Source: an uncultured Pelagibacteraceae bacterium (GTDB lineage Bacteria > Pseudomonadota > Alphaproteobacteria > Pelagibacterales > Pelagibacteraceae). Taken from it: a stretch of DNA of 64,000 bases. The DNA is taken from the NCBI GenBank assembly GCA_902522955.1, contig CABYXR010000001.1, forward strand, positions 62,001 through 126,000, given 5' to 3'. Position numbers and translations under genes: made by a program. Below the pieces are notes generated by a model. That model was not told where the DNA came from and searched no databases. It worked only from the letters and a program-made list of their open reading frames with translations. Positions 26,442 through 35,587 of this stretch are shown piece by piece. Positions within the stretch are counted from its first letter, which is position 1, and every line of letters starts with the position of its first letter.

Positions 26442-27176
26442 ATGGCAAGCAATCCGATGCAACAATTCACAGTCCACAGAATTGGGCCTGAAATAAAAAT
26501 AGCAGGAGTTGATTTATCTTTTACAAATGCAAGTTTATTTATGGTTATAAGCGCCTCTATTATTATCTTATTCTTATTTTTAGGCTCTAAAGAAAAAAAA
26601 ATAATTCCTGATAAATTACAACTTATTACTGAAATGTTTTATACCTTTGTTGCAAAAATGATAAGTGATACTGCTGGTTCAAAAGCTAAACCCTATTTTC
26701 CATTTATTTTTAGCTTATTTATGTTCGTATTGCTTTGTAACATGGTCGGAATGCTACCTTACTCTTTTACTGTAACAAGTCATATAATTGTTACTCTTAT
26801 AATGGCTCTATTCATTTTTGTGGCTGTAACGATAATAGGTTTCATCAAACATGGTTTTAAATACTTAACTATCTTTGTACCAAGTGGCGTGCCAGCTGTA
26901 CTTTTACCCTTAATTACAGTCATAGAAATTATATCATATTTAAGTAGACCAGTAAGTTTATCAGTGCGTTTGTTTGCAAACATGATGGCTGGTCATACAA
27001 TGTTAAAAGTTTTTGGAGGATTTGTTGTAAGTTTAGGAGTATTAGGTGGGTGGTTACCGCTTAGTTTTTCAGTAGCTTTAACTGGCTTAGAAATTTTAGT
27101 AGCATTTTTACAAGCTTATGTTTTTGCAATATTAACCTGCATCTATTTAAATGATGCATTAAATTTACACCATTAA
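26442..27176 (+). CDS. atpB: ATP synthase F0 subunit a
   Basis: A 244-residue polytopic subunit forming the proton half-channels. The start MASNPMQQFTVHRI matches alphaproteobacterial subunit a. The essential arginine lies in RPVSLSVRLFANMMAGHTMLKVF, and conserved polar residues are in the final helix (ALTGLEILVAFLQAYVFAILTCIYLNDAL). The gene order is atpI-atpB-atpE-atpF'-atpF, the F0-only operon of alphaproteobacteria; the F1 genes are not in the window. Confidence 0.97.
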   Translation: MASNPMQQFTVHRIGPEIKIAGVDLSFTNASLFMVISASIIILFLFLGSKEKKIIPDKLQLITEMFYTFVAKMISDTAGSKAKPYFPFIFSLFMFVLLCNMVGMLPYSFTVTSHIIVTLIMALFIFVAVTIIGFIKHGFKYLTIFVPSGVPAVLLPLITVIEIISYLSRPVSLSVRLFANMMAGHTMLKVFGGFVVSLGVLGGWLPLSFSVALTGLEILVAFLQAYVFAILTCIYLNDALNLHH

Positions 27177-27179
27177 TTA

Positions 27180-27193
27180 ATAAAGGAGGAAAA
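27180..27193 (+). promoter_or_regulatory. Strong ribosome-binding site of atpE
   Basis: AAAGGAGGAAAA before the ATG at 27194 is a near-perfect Shine-Dalgarno sequence. Most genes in this window lack one. It fits the need for many c subunits per complex. Confidence 0.75.
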
Positions 27194-27421
27194 ATGGAGT
27201 TAGAAGCGGCAAAAATGATTGGAGCAGGCCTTGCTGCAATCGCATTGGCTGGAGCTGGAGTAGGTATCGGAATTATTTTCGGTAACTACCTATCTGGAGC
27301 AATGAGAAATCCGTCTGCAGCTCAAAAACAATTCCCTAACTTGCTGTTGGGATTTGCTTTAGCTGAAGCAACTGGATTATTCGGACTTGTAGTGGCTTTA
27401 ATTATTTTATTTGCATTTTAG
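27194..27421 (+). CDS. atpE: ATP synthase F0 subunit c
   Basis: A 75-residue hairpin of two membrane helices forming the rotating c-ring. The glycine-rich first helix is GLAAIALAGAGVGIGIIFGNYLSGA and the polar loop is RNPSAAQKQ. The proton-carrying carboxylate is the Glu in LLGFALAEATGLFGLVVALIILFAF. No sodium-binding signature (Gln and Ser/Thr around the Glu) is obvious, so proton coupling is likely. Its strong ribosome-binding site stands out. Confidence 0.97.
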   Translation: MELEAAKMIGAGLAAIALAGAGVGIGIIFGNYLSGAMRNPSAAQKQFPNLLLGFALAEATGLFGLVVALIILFAF

Positions 27422-27431
27422 TAAATTGAAT

Positions 27432-28007
27432 ATGAAAAGTTTTTTAATATTTTTTATAGCATCATTAGCTATAAATATTAATTTGTATGCAGCTGAGGCT
27501 GGGATGCCTCAGCTGGATCCAACATATTGGGCGTCGCAAGCCTTTTGGTTAATCCTTGTCTTTGCGATACTCTATATTGCAATATCAAAATTTTACCTGC
27601 CAAAAATTAAAGATAATTTAGATAACCGTGAAAATAAAATTAAAGAAGATTTGGATAATGCAAATAAATTTAAAGATCAATCAGAGGTGAAGTTTAAAGA
27701 ATACGAATTGATTATGGAAAATGCTAAAAAAGAGGTTTCTAAAATTCATTCGGACTCAAAAAATATTTTAAATAAAGATATACAATCCAAAAAAGAAACA
27801 ATAGAAAAAGAAATTGATAAAGAGATTTTAAAAGCACAGAAAGAAATTTTAGAAATAAAAAAAAATTCAATATCTTCGATTCAAAATATTTCTGAAAATA
27901 TTGCTGCAAATATTATTGAAAATATATCAGGTGATAAATTAAATGAGAGCAGTATCAAAGCTACTATAAAGGATGTCTCAAAAAAAAATATTGGTAAATA
28001 TCTATGA
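27432..28007 (+). CDS. ATP synthase F0 subunit b' (AtpF2/AtpG)
   Basis: Starting at the ATG at 27432 rather than the tracked 27411 gives 191 residues beginning with a hydrophobic segment MKSFLIFFIASLAININLYAAEA that looks like a signal or extra helix. GMPQLDPTYWASQAFWLILVFAILYIAISKFYLPKI is next, the membrane anchor of subunit b'. The rest is charged coiled coil forming the peripheral stalk. Alphaproteobacteria have heterodimeric b/b' stalks and this is the b' member. It overlaps the next gene by 4 bases (ATGA). Confidence 0.93.
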   Translation: MKSFLIFFIASLAININLYAAEAGMPQLDPTYWASQAFWLILVFAILYIAISKFYLPKIKDNLDNRENKIKEDLDNANKFKDQSEVKFKEYELIMENAKKEVSKIHSDSKNILNKDIQSKKETIEKEIDKEILKAQKEILEIKKNSISSIQNISENIAANIIENISGDKLNESSIKATIKDVSKKNIGKYL

Positions 28008-28501
28008 CACTAGATGCAACTTTTTGGGTAACTATTTCTTTCTTTATTTTTCTAGGAATATTGTTTTATTTCAAAATACCTCAAAAAGTAAAGGAAGTTC
28101 TTGATCAAAATATATTAAATATTAAAAATCAAATTAATGAAGCTGAGAAGCTTAAAGAGGATGCTAAAAATATTTTGATCGAGCATGAAAAAAAAATTAG
28201 TAGTTCAAAAAATAAAGTTAAAGAAATGTTAAACAAAGCCAATGAAGAAGCAGAGAAAAATGTTATAAAAACCAATGAAGAATTCCATAACTTTATGGAA
28301 ATAAGAAAAAAGAGCGCAGAAGAGAGAATAAGACAACTTAAAAACCAAGCTGAAAAAGATATAAAAAATGCCTCTGTTAAAATAGCTATAGAGTCTGTGG
28401 AAAAATTGATTAAAAACTCACTAGATAAAAGCAAATTAGATAAAATTTACAGCTCTAGTATCGAAGAAACAAAATTAGCACTTAAGAAGAAATCTAGTTA
28501 G
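28004..28501 (+). CDS. atpF: ATP synthase F0 subunit b
   Basis: A 165-residue peripheral-stalk subunit. The single N-terminal helix is TLDATFWVTISFFIFLGILFYFKIPQKV, followed by a long charged coiled coil (about 35-150) that would dimerise with b'. It overlaps the b' gene at ATGA and is the last F0 gene. Only 16 bp separate its stop from the phytoene desaturase gene, with no terminator seen, so read-through into the carotenoid genes is likely. Confidence 0.94.
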   Translation: MTLDATFWVTISFFIFLGILFYFKIPQKVKEVLDQNILNIKNQINEAEKLKEDAKNILIEHEKKISSSKNKVKEMLNKANEEAEKNVIKTNEEFHNFMEIRKKSAEERIRQLKNQAEKDIKNASVKIAIESVEKLIKNSLDKSKLDKIYSSSIEETKLALKKKSS

Positions 28502-28517
28502 AATAGGCCATAAACAT

Positions 28518-29987
28518 ATGGCAAAAAAAACAATTGTTATTGGTTCGGGATTTGGAGGGTTGGCTGCTGCGCTTAGATTAAAAGCTAAAGGCCACAAAGT
28601 TACTTTAGTAGAAAAACATCCTGATCTAGGTGGTCGTGCAAGAGTTTTTAAAAAAGATCATTTTATTTACGACGGTGGTCCAACAGTAATAACTGCCCCG
28701 TACCTATTTGAAGAACTATTTTCACTATTTAACAAAAATATTTCTGACTACGTCGATATAGTGCCTTTAGATTTGTGGTACAGATTTGTATTCAGTAACG
28801 GAGATACATTCGACTACAATGGTGATGACAAATCTATGGAGGAACAAGTAAAAAAATTTAACCCTACTGATTATGGCGGATATAAAAATTTAGTAAATTT
28901 TACTGAAAAAATCTTTAATAAAGGCTTCACGGATTTATCTGACAAACCCTTTAATAATTTAGTCTTTATGATGAAACAAATTCCATCTTTACTTAAATTA
29001 AAAAGCTATAAGTCAGTCTATAGTTTAGTTTCAAACTATATATCCGATGAAAAATTAAGAAGGGTATTTAGTATGCACCCTTTATTAGTGGGTGGAAATC
29101 CATTCAGTACAACTTCGATATATACATTGATTTTATTTTTAGAGAAAAAATGGGGAATTCACTACTCAATGGGAGGAACTGGAAGTGTTGTTAAAGCTTT
29201 AGAAAAACTAATGATTGAGGAAAATATCAAAATTATCAAAAATGCTGAGGTTACAGAAATACTTACAGAAAATAAAAAAGTTAAAGGTGTTAAAATAAAT
29301 AATTCAAAAATAATCAATAGCGATTATGTGATTTGTAACTCCGATCCCCCAAATGTTTACAACAACCTAATAAAATCGAAGGGAGATTATAATTTTTTAT
29401 TTAAACAAAAAATGAAAAGAATGGATTATTCAATGGGATTATTTGTTTATTATTTCGGCTCTAAAAAAAAATATATTGATGTTGCTCATCATACAATTTA
29501 TTTTGGAGAGGCTTATGAAAAACATCTTGATAAAATATTTGAGAAAAAAATACTCTCTAGTGACATAAGCTATTATTTACATCGACCATCTGCAACAGAC
29601 CCTAATATGGCTCCAGAAGGCCAAGACGCTTTTTATGTATTAGTTCCAGTCCCAAATAATCTATCTAAAGTTAATTGGATCGAGGAAGGTGATAAATTTA
29701 AAGATTTAGTTTTAGATAAAATGGATAGAACTGTTTTACCTGGTATTAAAGAAAATGTGGTAAGTGATTTTTATTTAACACCTGATTATTTCGAAATAGA
29801 TTTAGCAACTCTTTATGGATCTGGATTTTCAATTCAACCAAAATTTTCTCAGTCAGCTTATTTTAGATTTCATAATCAGTCTGAAATATATAAAAACTTA
29901 TACTTTGTTGGTGCAGGTACACATCCAGGTGCTGGAATGCCTGGGGTTCTCTCATCAGCAAAAGTTTTAGACAAATTATTTTTATGA
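28518..29987 (+). CDS. crtI: Phytoene desaturase
   Basis: A 489-residue FAD enzyme converting phytoene to lycopene. The N-terminal dinucleotide motif is VIGSGFGGLAAALRLKAKGHKVTLVEKHPDLGGRARVF, then GGPTVIT. The C-terminal bacterial phytoene dehydrogenase signature is present as NLYFVGAGTHPGAGMPGVLSSAKV. It is the first gene of crtI-crtB-crtY-blh and its stop overlaps crtB by 4 bases. No crtE (GGPP synthase) is in the cluster. No ribosome-binding site or promoter is evident in the 16 bp upstream. Confidence 0.96.
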   Translation: MAKKTIVIGSGFGGLAAALRLKAKGHKVTLVEKHPDLGGRARVFKKDHFIYDGGPTVITAPYLFEELFSLFNKNISDYVDIVPLDLWYRFVFSNGDTFDYNGDDKSMEEQVKKFNPTDYGGYKNLVNFTEKIFNKGFTDLSDKPFNNLVFMMKQIPSLLKLKSYKSVYSLVSNYISDEKLRRVFSMHPLLVGGNPFSTTSIYTLILFLEKKWGIHYSMGGTGSVVKALEKLMIEENIKIIKNAEVTEILTENKKVKGVKINNSKIINSDYVICNSDPPNVYNNLIKSKGDYNFLFKQKMKRMDYSMGLFVYYFGSKKKYIDVAHHTIYFGEAYEKHLDKIFEKKILSSDISYYLHRPSATDPNMAPEGQDAFYVLVPVPNNLSKVNWIEEGDKFKDLVLDKMDRTVLPGIKENVVSDFYLTPDYFEIDLATLYGSGFSIQPKFSQSAYFRFHNQSEIYKNLYFVGAGTHPGAGMPGVLSSAKVLDKLFL

Positions 29988-30832
29988 AAAGTAATTTATT
30001 AAAGAAACATGCTAAATCTTTTTATTGGGCAAGTTTTTTTTTGTCGAGTAACACTTTGGAGAAATGCTCATCTTTATATAATTTCTGTAGAACCTTGGAC
30101 GATATAGTTGATGATAATAATGATCTTAATGAGAAGAAAGATATTTTCTCAAAATTTAAAAATGACTTTAAAAATAAAAATTTTAACAATCAAATTATAA
30201 AAGATATGTGGTCAGTCATTAATAGTGAAAGTATTTCTAAACAAATAGTAATAGATTTATTTGATGGAGTTGAAACAGACTTAAAGGAAAAAGTAGTGAT
30301 TGATTCAAAAAAAGATTTGCTTGTTTATTCTTATAGAGTTGCCGGAACAGTTGGATTAATGATGTCAAAAATACTAAAAGTAAAAAATAAAGAGGCTCTA
30401 AAAGGTGCGATTGATCTTGGTATAGCTATGCAGCTTACTAATATTGCTCGAGATGTTTGTGAGGATAAACAACGGAACAGGCAGTATATAAAACACGATT
30501 TTTCCTCAATACGATCTATTATAGAAGACTCCCAAGCATTTTACGAAAAATCATTTAAATCCATAAGCAATATACCATTGAAATCTAGATTTTCAGTTAT
30601 TGTTGCAAGACGAGTTTACAGGAAAATAGGTGACTACATTCTTAAACAAAAAAATATAGATAATTATAATAAAGCTGGCAAAATCTATATCCCGGTATTT
30701 GAAAAAGTAATTCAGACTTTTTTATCTATTATTGACTTTATAAAGTTATTATTCATCAAGAATTTAGATTACAACAATCAAGTGAATCATAATATTTTAG
30801 AACAAGAAATAAACTTGAATGAAAGAATTTGA
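29984..30832 (+). CDS. crtB: Phytoene synthase
   Basis: A 282-residue squalene/phytoene synthase-family enzyme joining two GGPP molecules into phytoene. The first Asp-rich motif is FCRTLDDIVDD and the second LTNIARDVCEDKQRNRQYI, with SYRVAGTVGLMMSKIL between them. Length is near the family norm. It overlaps crtI by 4 bases and crtY by 14 bases, showing tight coupling of the pathway genes. Confidence 0.96.
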   Translation: MKSNLLKKHAKSFYWASFFLSSNTLEKCSSLYNFCRTLDDIVDDNNDLNEKKDIFSKFKNDFKNKNFNNQIIKDMWSVINSESISKQIVIDLFDGVETDLKEKVVIDSKKDLLVYSYRVAGTVGLMMSKILKVKNKEALKGAIDLGIAMQLTNIARDVCEDKQRNRQYIKHDFSSIRSIIEDSQAFYEKSFKSISNIPLKSRFSVIVARRVYRKIGDYILKQKNIDNYNKAGKIYIPVFEKVIQTFLSIIDFIKLLFIKNLDYNNQVNHNILEQEINLNERI

Positions 30833-31886
30833 TTATATAATTATTGGAGGTGGATGCGCAGGTTTATCTTTGGCTTATGAATTAGAAATTAATGATAAGC
30901 TTAAAGATAAAACTCTTGCAATAATTGAGACCCGTAAAGAATATAAAAGAGACAAAACATGGTCTTTTTGGAAAGTTTTTGACCATAATTTTGATGATTG
31001 TGTAATTAAAACTTGGAACAATTTTACAATTAATACTGCTGAAAACCATAATGAATTAACAAATAAAAAATTTCCTTACCAAAGTATCGATAGTGGAAAA
31101 TTTTATAAAAAAATAAATTCCAAACTCTCCACTAATTCAAATATTAGTTTTTTCAGAAATCTAAACGAAGTCAATTCAGAAAATTCAATAATTTTTAATA
31201 GTATTTTTGAAAAAGAACTCGATAAATCTGAGTTATGGCAACACTTTCAAGGTATCGAGATAGAAACACCTAAAAACATTTTTGATGAGGAAATAATAAA
31301 CTTAATGGATTTTAATTGTGATCAGAGAAAAGATGTTCATTTTTTCTACACATTGCCATTTAGCAAAAATAAAGCTTTGATTGAGACTACTTGGTTATCA
31401 GATTTAGAGGATCAGAGCCTCAGAGATTATGACCTTCAGCTAGAAAATTATATTAAGAATAATCTTGGTATAAAAAACTATAAAATAAATTTTACTGAAA
31501 AAGGAGCTATACCACTCTTTGCTCCATCATTAAGTAATAATAATAAAATAATTAATATTGGATCAGCTGGAGGGATGACTCGGTTAAGTACAGGTTACAC
31601 CTTTTTGAACATTCAAGAACATAGTCGTTATATTGTAAAAAACATTGACAATATTAATAAAGCAAAAGTATTCTCTATAGGAAAAAAATATCAATTTTTA
31701 GATAAAGTATTTCTAAAAGTATTAGAAAAATATCCCGAAAAGATGCCTAAAATTTTTTTTAATATGTTCAAAACTTCCTCAAATACGATAATAAAATTTT
31801 TATCAAATAAAAGTAATATTATTGAAGACATAAATATTATTAGCAAAATGCCAAAATTAATTTTTTTAAAAGCATTGTTATATTAA
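30819..31886 (+). CDS. crtY: Lycopene beta-cyclase
   Basis: A 355-residue FAD-binding cyclase forming beta-carotene from lycopene. The N-terminus is DYIIIGGGCAGLSLAYEL, with KTWSFW shortly after, and the later motifs are ALIETTWLSD and GSAGGMTRLSTGYTFLNIQEHS, as in bacterial CrtY/CrtL-type enzymes. It sits between crtB and the beta-carotene cleavage gene, which fixes its role. It overlaps both neighbours, by 14 bases and 1 base. Confidence 0.94.
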   Translation: MKEFDYIIIGGGCAGLSLAYELEINDKLKDKTLAIIETRKEYKRDKTWSFWKVFDHNFDDCVIKTWNNFTINTAENHNELTNKKFPYQSIDSGKFYKKINSKLSTNSNISFFRNLNEVNSENSIIFNSIFEKELDKSELWQHFQGIEIETPKNIFDEEIINLMDFNCDQRKDVHFFYTLPFSKNKALIETTWLSDLEDQSLRDYDLQLENYIKNNLGIKNYKINFTEKGAIPLFAPSLSNNNKIINIGSAGGMTRLSTGYTFLNIQEHSRYIVKNIDNINKAKVFSIGKKYQFLDKVFLKVLEKYPEKMPKIFFNMFKTSSNTIIKFLSNKSNIIEDINIISKMPKLIFLKALLY

Positions 31887-32791
31887 TGGAAAATATTAAC
31901 TTAAAGCACTCAATTATATTTTTTAATTTTTGTATTTTGATAAGCCCTCTTTATCTAATGCTCAATTTTGAACCAGTTGTATTTTGCTTGTTTTTAATTT
32001 TAATTTTGGGAATTTCTCACGGTGCATTAGATAATATCAAAGGAAAAAAACTTTTAAGATTATTTGGTTACAAACAAACTGTATACTTTTATCTTGCCTA
32101 TGTATTAATTTCATCATTGATAATAATATTCTGGTTGATATTTCCTAATACAATTTTATTACTATTTTTGATTGTAGCCGCCTATCATTTTGGAAAAGAA
32201 GATACAGTATTTTTTTTTAGAAAAAAGTTTTTAATATCTGAGTGTTTATTCTTCTTAAAAGGATCAACAGTAATTATGGCTCCATTATTATTAAAGAGAG
32301 AAGAAACAAATGAAATATTTAGAATTCTTAATTTCAATGTTTTCGAAACAGAATTTTTTAGTAATGAATTTTTAATTGGAATGTTATGCCTCAGTTTTTT
32401 ATCATCTATGTACATTTCAAAAAAAGAAAACACAAATCTTAAAAGTGTCATGATCATGGACTTCTTTTCTTTGATTATACTAAATTTTTTTTTATCGCCT
32501 ATTTTAGCTTTTACTCTTTATTTTTGTTTTCTTCACTCAATTAGGCATTCGATTACTCTTATTTTTGAGCTGGATAGTTTTTTCAAGCCAGGACTTAATA
32601 AATTTATAATTAAAGCTATTCCTTTAACTTTTGTAACTGCAGTAATATTTTTATTTGCGATATATTTTTTAAATAATGTTTACAAGCTTGACGAGGCTAT
32701 TTATAAGGTGATTTTTATTGGTTTGGCGTCGCTTACTTTTCCGCATATATTGTTAGAATATCTTTTAGAAAAAAATGAAAAAAGAACTTAA
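31886..32791 (+). CDS. blh: Beta-carotene 15,15'-dioxygenase, Brp/Blh family (retinal-forming)
   Basis: A 301-residue polytopic membrane protein. Family histidines expected to bind iron are in LGISHGALDNIKGKKL (residues about 45-60), AAYHFGKEDT, FLHSIRHSITL and FPHILLEYLLE. It cleaves beta-carotene to two retinals, the chromophore of proteorhodopsin. No rhodopsin gene is in the window, so the opsin must be elsewhere, or absent. The start shares a base with the crtY stop, and the end overlaps ispH by 17 bases. Confidence 0.94.
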   Translation: MENINLKHSIIFFNFCILISPLYLMLNFEPVVFCLFLILILGISHGALDNIKGKKLLRLFGYKQTVYFYLAYVLISSLIIIFWLIFPNTILLLFLIVAAYHFGKEDTVFFFRKKFLISECLFFLKGSTVIMAPLLLKREETNEIFRILNFNVFETEFFSNEFLIGMLCLSFLSSMYISKKENTNLKSVMIMDFFSLIILNFFLSPILAFTLYFCFLHSIRHSITLIFELDSFFKPGLNKFIIKAIPLTFVTAVIFLFAIYFLNNVYKLDEAIYKVIFIGLASLTFPHILLEYLLEKNEKRT

Positions 32792-33719
32792 AATTTATTT
32801 AGCATCACCAAGAGGATTCTGTGCTGGGGTAAAAAGAGCGATTGAAATAGTTGAAAAATCTATCAGCAAGTTTGGTGCTCCAGTATATGTTCGTCACGAA
32901 ATAGTCCACAATAAACAGGTTGTTGAAGAATTAAAAGAAAAAGGTGCAATTTTTGTTAATGAATTATCTGACGTAGGTGATGCAAGTAGACCTGTAATTT
33001 TCTCAGCTCATGGAGTTCCGAAGTCAGTCCCAGAAGAGGCTAAATTAAAAAATTTATCCTATGTAGATGCAACTTGTCCATTAGTTTCAAAAGTTCACAG
33101 AGAGTCAGAGCAATTAAATAAAAATGGTTTCGATATATTATTAATTGGACATAAAAATCACCCTGAAGTTATTGGCACAATGGGTCAACTTCCAAGTGGA
33201 TCGATCAAACTAATTGAATCAATAAATGATGTTGATCTTCTTAAAAAAAATGATTTTAAAAAACCTCTGGCATATATTACTCAAACAACCCTGTCTGTAG
33301 ATGATACAGCTGAAATAATTAAAGCTCTTAAAAGTAAGTTTCCAAAAATCAAAGGCCCTATAAAAGAGGATATATGTTACGCTACGACTAACAGACAGTC
33401 TGCGGTTAAAGAGATAGCCTCCAAGTGTGATATGTTTTTTGTAGTGGGTAGCCGTAATTCGTCTAATTCTGTCAGGCTAGTTGAGGTTGCAAAAAAAGCA
33501 GGTTGTAATAATTCTCATTTAATGCACTCTGAAAAAGAAATTCCTTTTAATGAAATAGATAATTCTGAAACCATCGGGATATCTTCTGGAGCATCTGCAC
33601 CAGAAAAGCTTGTTCAAGCTTTGTTAGAAAGTTTAAGAAAAGATAGAAATGTTTCTATAGAAGAAGTGGTAGTTGCAGAAGAAAAGGTTATATTTAAATT
33701 GCCGAAAGAGCTCAATTAA
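32775..33719 (+). CDS. ispH: 4-hydroxy-3-methylbut-2-enyl diphosphate reductase
   Basis: A 314-residue Fe-S enzyme making IPP and DMAPP in the last MEP step. The three cluster cysteines are in SPRGFCAGVKRAIEI, VDATCPLVSKVH and EDICYATTNRQSA, with the substrate-binding His in IVHNKQVVE and GHKNHPE. Its overlap with blh places isoprenoid supply next to carotenoid synthesis. Its stop overlaps the thrB start by one base, so transcription probably continues. Confidence 0.97.
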   Translation: MKKELKIYLASPRGFCAGVKRAIEIVEKSISKFGAPVYVRHEIVHNKQVVEELKEKGAIFVNELSDVGDASRPVIFSAHGVPKSVPEEAKLKNLSYVDATCPLVSKVHRESEQLNKNGFDILLIGHKNHPEVIGTMGQLPSGSIKLIESINDVDLLKKNDFKKPLAYITQTTLSVDDTAEIIKALKSKFPKIKGPIKEDICYATTNRQSAVKEIASKCDMFFVVGSRNSSNSVRLVEVAKKAGCNNSHLMHSEKEIPFNEIDNSETIGISSGASAPEKLVQALLESLRKDRNVSIEEVVVAEEKVIFKLPKELN

Positions 33720-34687
33720 TGGCTGTTTACACAAGATTAAATCAAAAAAAGATTGAGGAAATTTTATCTAATTATAGTTTAGGTAAGTTAGACTCATTCA
33801 AAGGAATTGAAGAAGGTATTGAAAATACAAACTATTTTTTATCAATTGACAAGAAAAAATTTATACTAACTATTTATGAAAAAAGAGTAAGATCTGCTGA
33901 TCTTCCTTTCTTTTCAGATTTGATGTCATCACTAAATAAAGCTAGCTTTAAATGCCCCGCTCCAATTTCCAATAATAATAATGAAACTATTACAAATTTT
34001 GAGGGGAAAAAACTAATGATTGTCTCGTTTCTCGAAGGAAGGGCAAAACAAAATCTTTCACCTGCCAACTGTAAAACAATTGGGTCTGAGATAGCTAAAA
34101 TGCATGAGCTCACAAAGAGACTTAAATTAAATCGACAAAATGACCTCTCGGTCAATTCATGGAGAAAGTTGTTTAATTCAGTTAAAGATAAGTGTGAAAA
34201 TATACATAAAGATCTTCCAAAATTAATTGAGGAAAATCTTAATGATGTTGAAAAAAATTGGCCAAAAAATTTACCAAAAGGAATTATTCATGCTGACTTA
34301 TTTCATGATAATATTTTTTTTATTCAAGATAAATTTAGTGGTGTAATTGACTTTTATTTCTCATGTGAAGATTTTTTTGCTTTTGAAATAGCTATTTGCT
34401 TTAACGCTTTGTGTTTTGACGGTCTAAAAAGTAATTTAAGTTTTAACGTTACTAAAGCAAAGAATTTTATAGATGGATATACATCTGTAAGAAAATTGTC
34501 CCACGAGGAATTGAATAATATTAAGGTTTTATCTCAAGGCGCTGCTTTGAGATTCTTGCTAACTCGAGTATTCGATGCATTAAATAAAGTTGAAGGAGCA
34601 ATAGTTAAAATTAAAGATCCAATGGAGTATTTAAAAAGATTAGAATTTCACAAGAGTGCAAAAAATCATGAGGATTATTTCTTTTAA
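33719..34687 (+). CDS. thrB: Homoserine kinase (ThrB2, choline-kinase-like fold)
   Basis: A 322-residue member of the ThrB type II family found in alphaproteobacteria, with the protein-kinase-like APH fold and not the GHMP fold. It has YSLGKLDSFKGIEEGIENTNYFL at the N-terminus, the catalytic loop GIIHADLFHDNIFF and the metal motif GVIDFYFSC. It phosphorylates homoserine for threonine synthesis; thrC is nearby on the opposite strand. The order ispH-thrB-rnhA-(peroxiredoxin) is common in alphaproteobacteria. Confidence 0.95.
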   Translation: MAVYTRLNQKKIEEILSNYSLGKLDSFKGIEEGIENTNYFLSIDKKKFILTIYEKRVRSADLPFFSDLMSSLNKASFKCPAPISNNNNETITNFEGKKLMIVSFLEGRAKQNLSPANCKTIGSEIAKMHELTKRLKLNRQNDLSVNSWRKLFNSVKDKCENIHKDLPKLIEENLNDVEKNWPKNLPKGIIHADLFHDNIFFIQDKFSGVIDFYFSCEDFFAFEIAICFNALCFDGLKSNLSFNVTKAKNFIDGYTSVRKLSHEELNNIKVLSQGAALRFLLTRVFDALNKVEGAIVKIKDPMEYLKRLEFHKSAKNHEDYFF

Positions 34688-35109
34688 TGAAATTAAAAAT
34701 TTATACTGATGGTGCTTGCTCTGGAAATCCTGGGAAAGGAGGTTGGGCAGCAATCATATTAGATGATTCTAATCAATCAAGTATTTCTGGAAGTGAGAGT
34801 AATACAACTAATAATAGGATGGAATTAATGGCTCCAATTATGGCATTAAAAAAAATAAGAAAGAAATCAGAAATTACAATTTTTACTGACTCAAAATATG
34901 TAAAAGATGGAATAACTGATTGGATTAAAAAGTGGAAAGTTAATAATTGGAAAAGTTCAAACAAGAAACCAGTTAAAAATAAAGATCTTTGGATTAAATT
35001 GGATAATGTTTGCTTAAAACATAAAGTTACTTGGAAATGGGTTAAGGCGCACGCTGGTAACAAATATAATAATCTTGTTGATGAATTGGCAGTTTCGAAA
35101 ACTAAATAG
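34687..35109 (+). CDS. rnhA: Ribonuclease HI
   Basis: A 140-residue RNase HI that degrades RNA in RNA-DNA hybrids. The four acidic catalytic sites are in YTDGACSGNPGKGGWA, NRMELMAPIMAL, IFTDSKYVKDGI and KYNNLVDELA. The basic handle WIKKWKVNNWKSSNKKPVKN is also present. It overlaps thrB by one base. Its 3' end overlaps that of the convergent peroxiredoxin gene by 8 bases. Confidence 0.96.
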   Translation: MKLKIYTDGACSGNPGKGGWAAIILDDSNQSSISGSESNTTNNRMELMAPIMALKKIRKKSEITIFTDSKYVKDGITDWIKKWKVNNWKSSNKKPVKNKDLWIKLDNVCLKHKVTWKWVKAHAGNKYNNLVDELAVSKTK

Positions 35110-35587
35110 ATTTTAAAAAGCTTTCAGCTGAAGATAATTCACAAGTAACTGTTTCTTTTTCTTCCTCTGCTTTTTTAACTTCGCCATTCTCCACCAACAT
35201 AGTGTAGCGATTAGATCTAATTCCTAATCCTTTTTCGAATTTATTTACCTCTGCTCCAATAGCTTTCGTAAATTTAAGAAAGGGATCACCAGCCATGAAT
35301 ATTTTACTTCCAACATTTTGATTTTCGCCCCAAGCCTTCATTACATTAGGATCATTCACAGCAATACATACAATTTTTGTAATTCCTTTTTGAGTAGCTA
35401 AGTCGTAATTTTTTATATACCCAGGAAGATGAAGAGCCGAACAAGTTTTAGTAAAAGCTCCAGGCATACCTAAAATAATAGTCTTGCCTTTGCAAAGATC
35501 CAATATATCAATTTTTTTCACATCATTATTTTGGTCAAGATAAAATAATTCTGAGTTAGGTAGTTTGTCCCCTATTTTTATTCTCAT
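35102..35587 (-). CDS. Peroxiredoxin (Prx5 type)
   Basis: A 161-residue thiol peroxidase of the Prx5/AhpE-like redoxin family. The peroxidatic site is MPGAFTKTCSALHLPGY, giving the PGAFTxxCS signature, and KAIGAEVNKFEKGLGIRSNRYTMLVENG is the typical late segment with the conserved Arg. A possible resolving cysteine is in ETVTCELSSAE near the C-terminus, a position used in Prx5 enzymes. It overlaps thrC by 4 bases on the same strand. Confidence 0.92.
   Translation of the reverse strand: MRIKIGDKLPNSELFYLDQNNDVKKIDILDLCKGKTIILGMPGAFTKTCSALHLPGYIKNYDLATQKGITKIVCIAVNDPNVMKAWGENQNVGSKIFMAGDPFLKFTKAIGAEVNKFEKGLGIRSNRYTMLVENGEVKKAEEEKETVTCELSSAESFLKSI

Noticed and set aside
28502-32791. Idea that the carotenoid genes are a recent horizontally acquired island
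   Set aside because: Base composition and codon use look like the neighbours, junctions overlap core genes tightly, and there is no integrase, tRNA or repeat at the borders.
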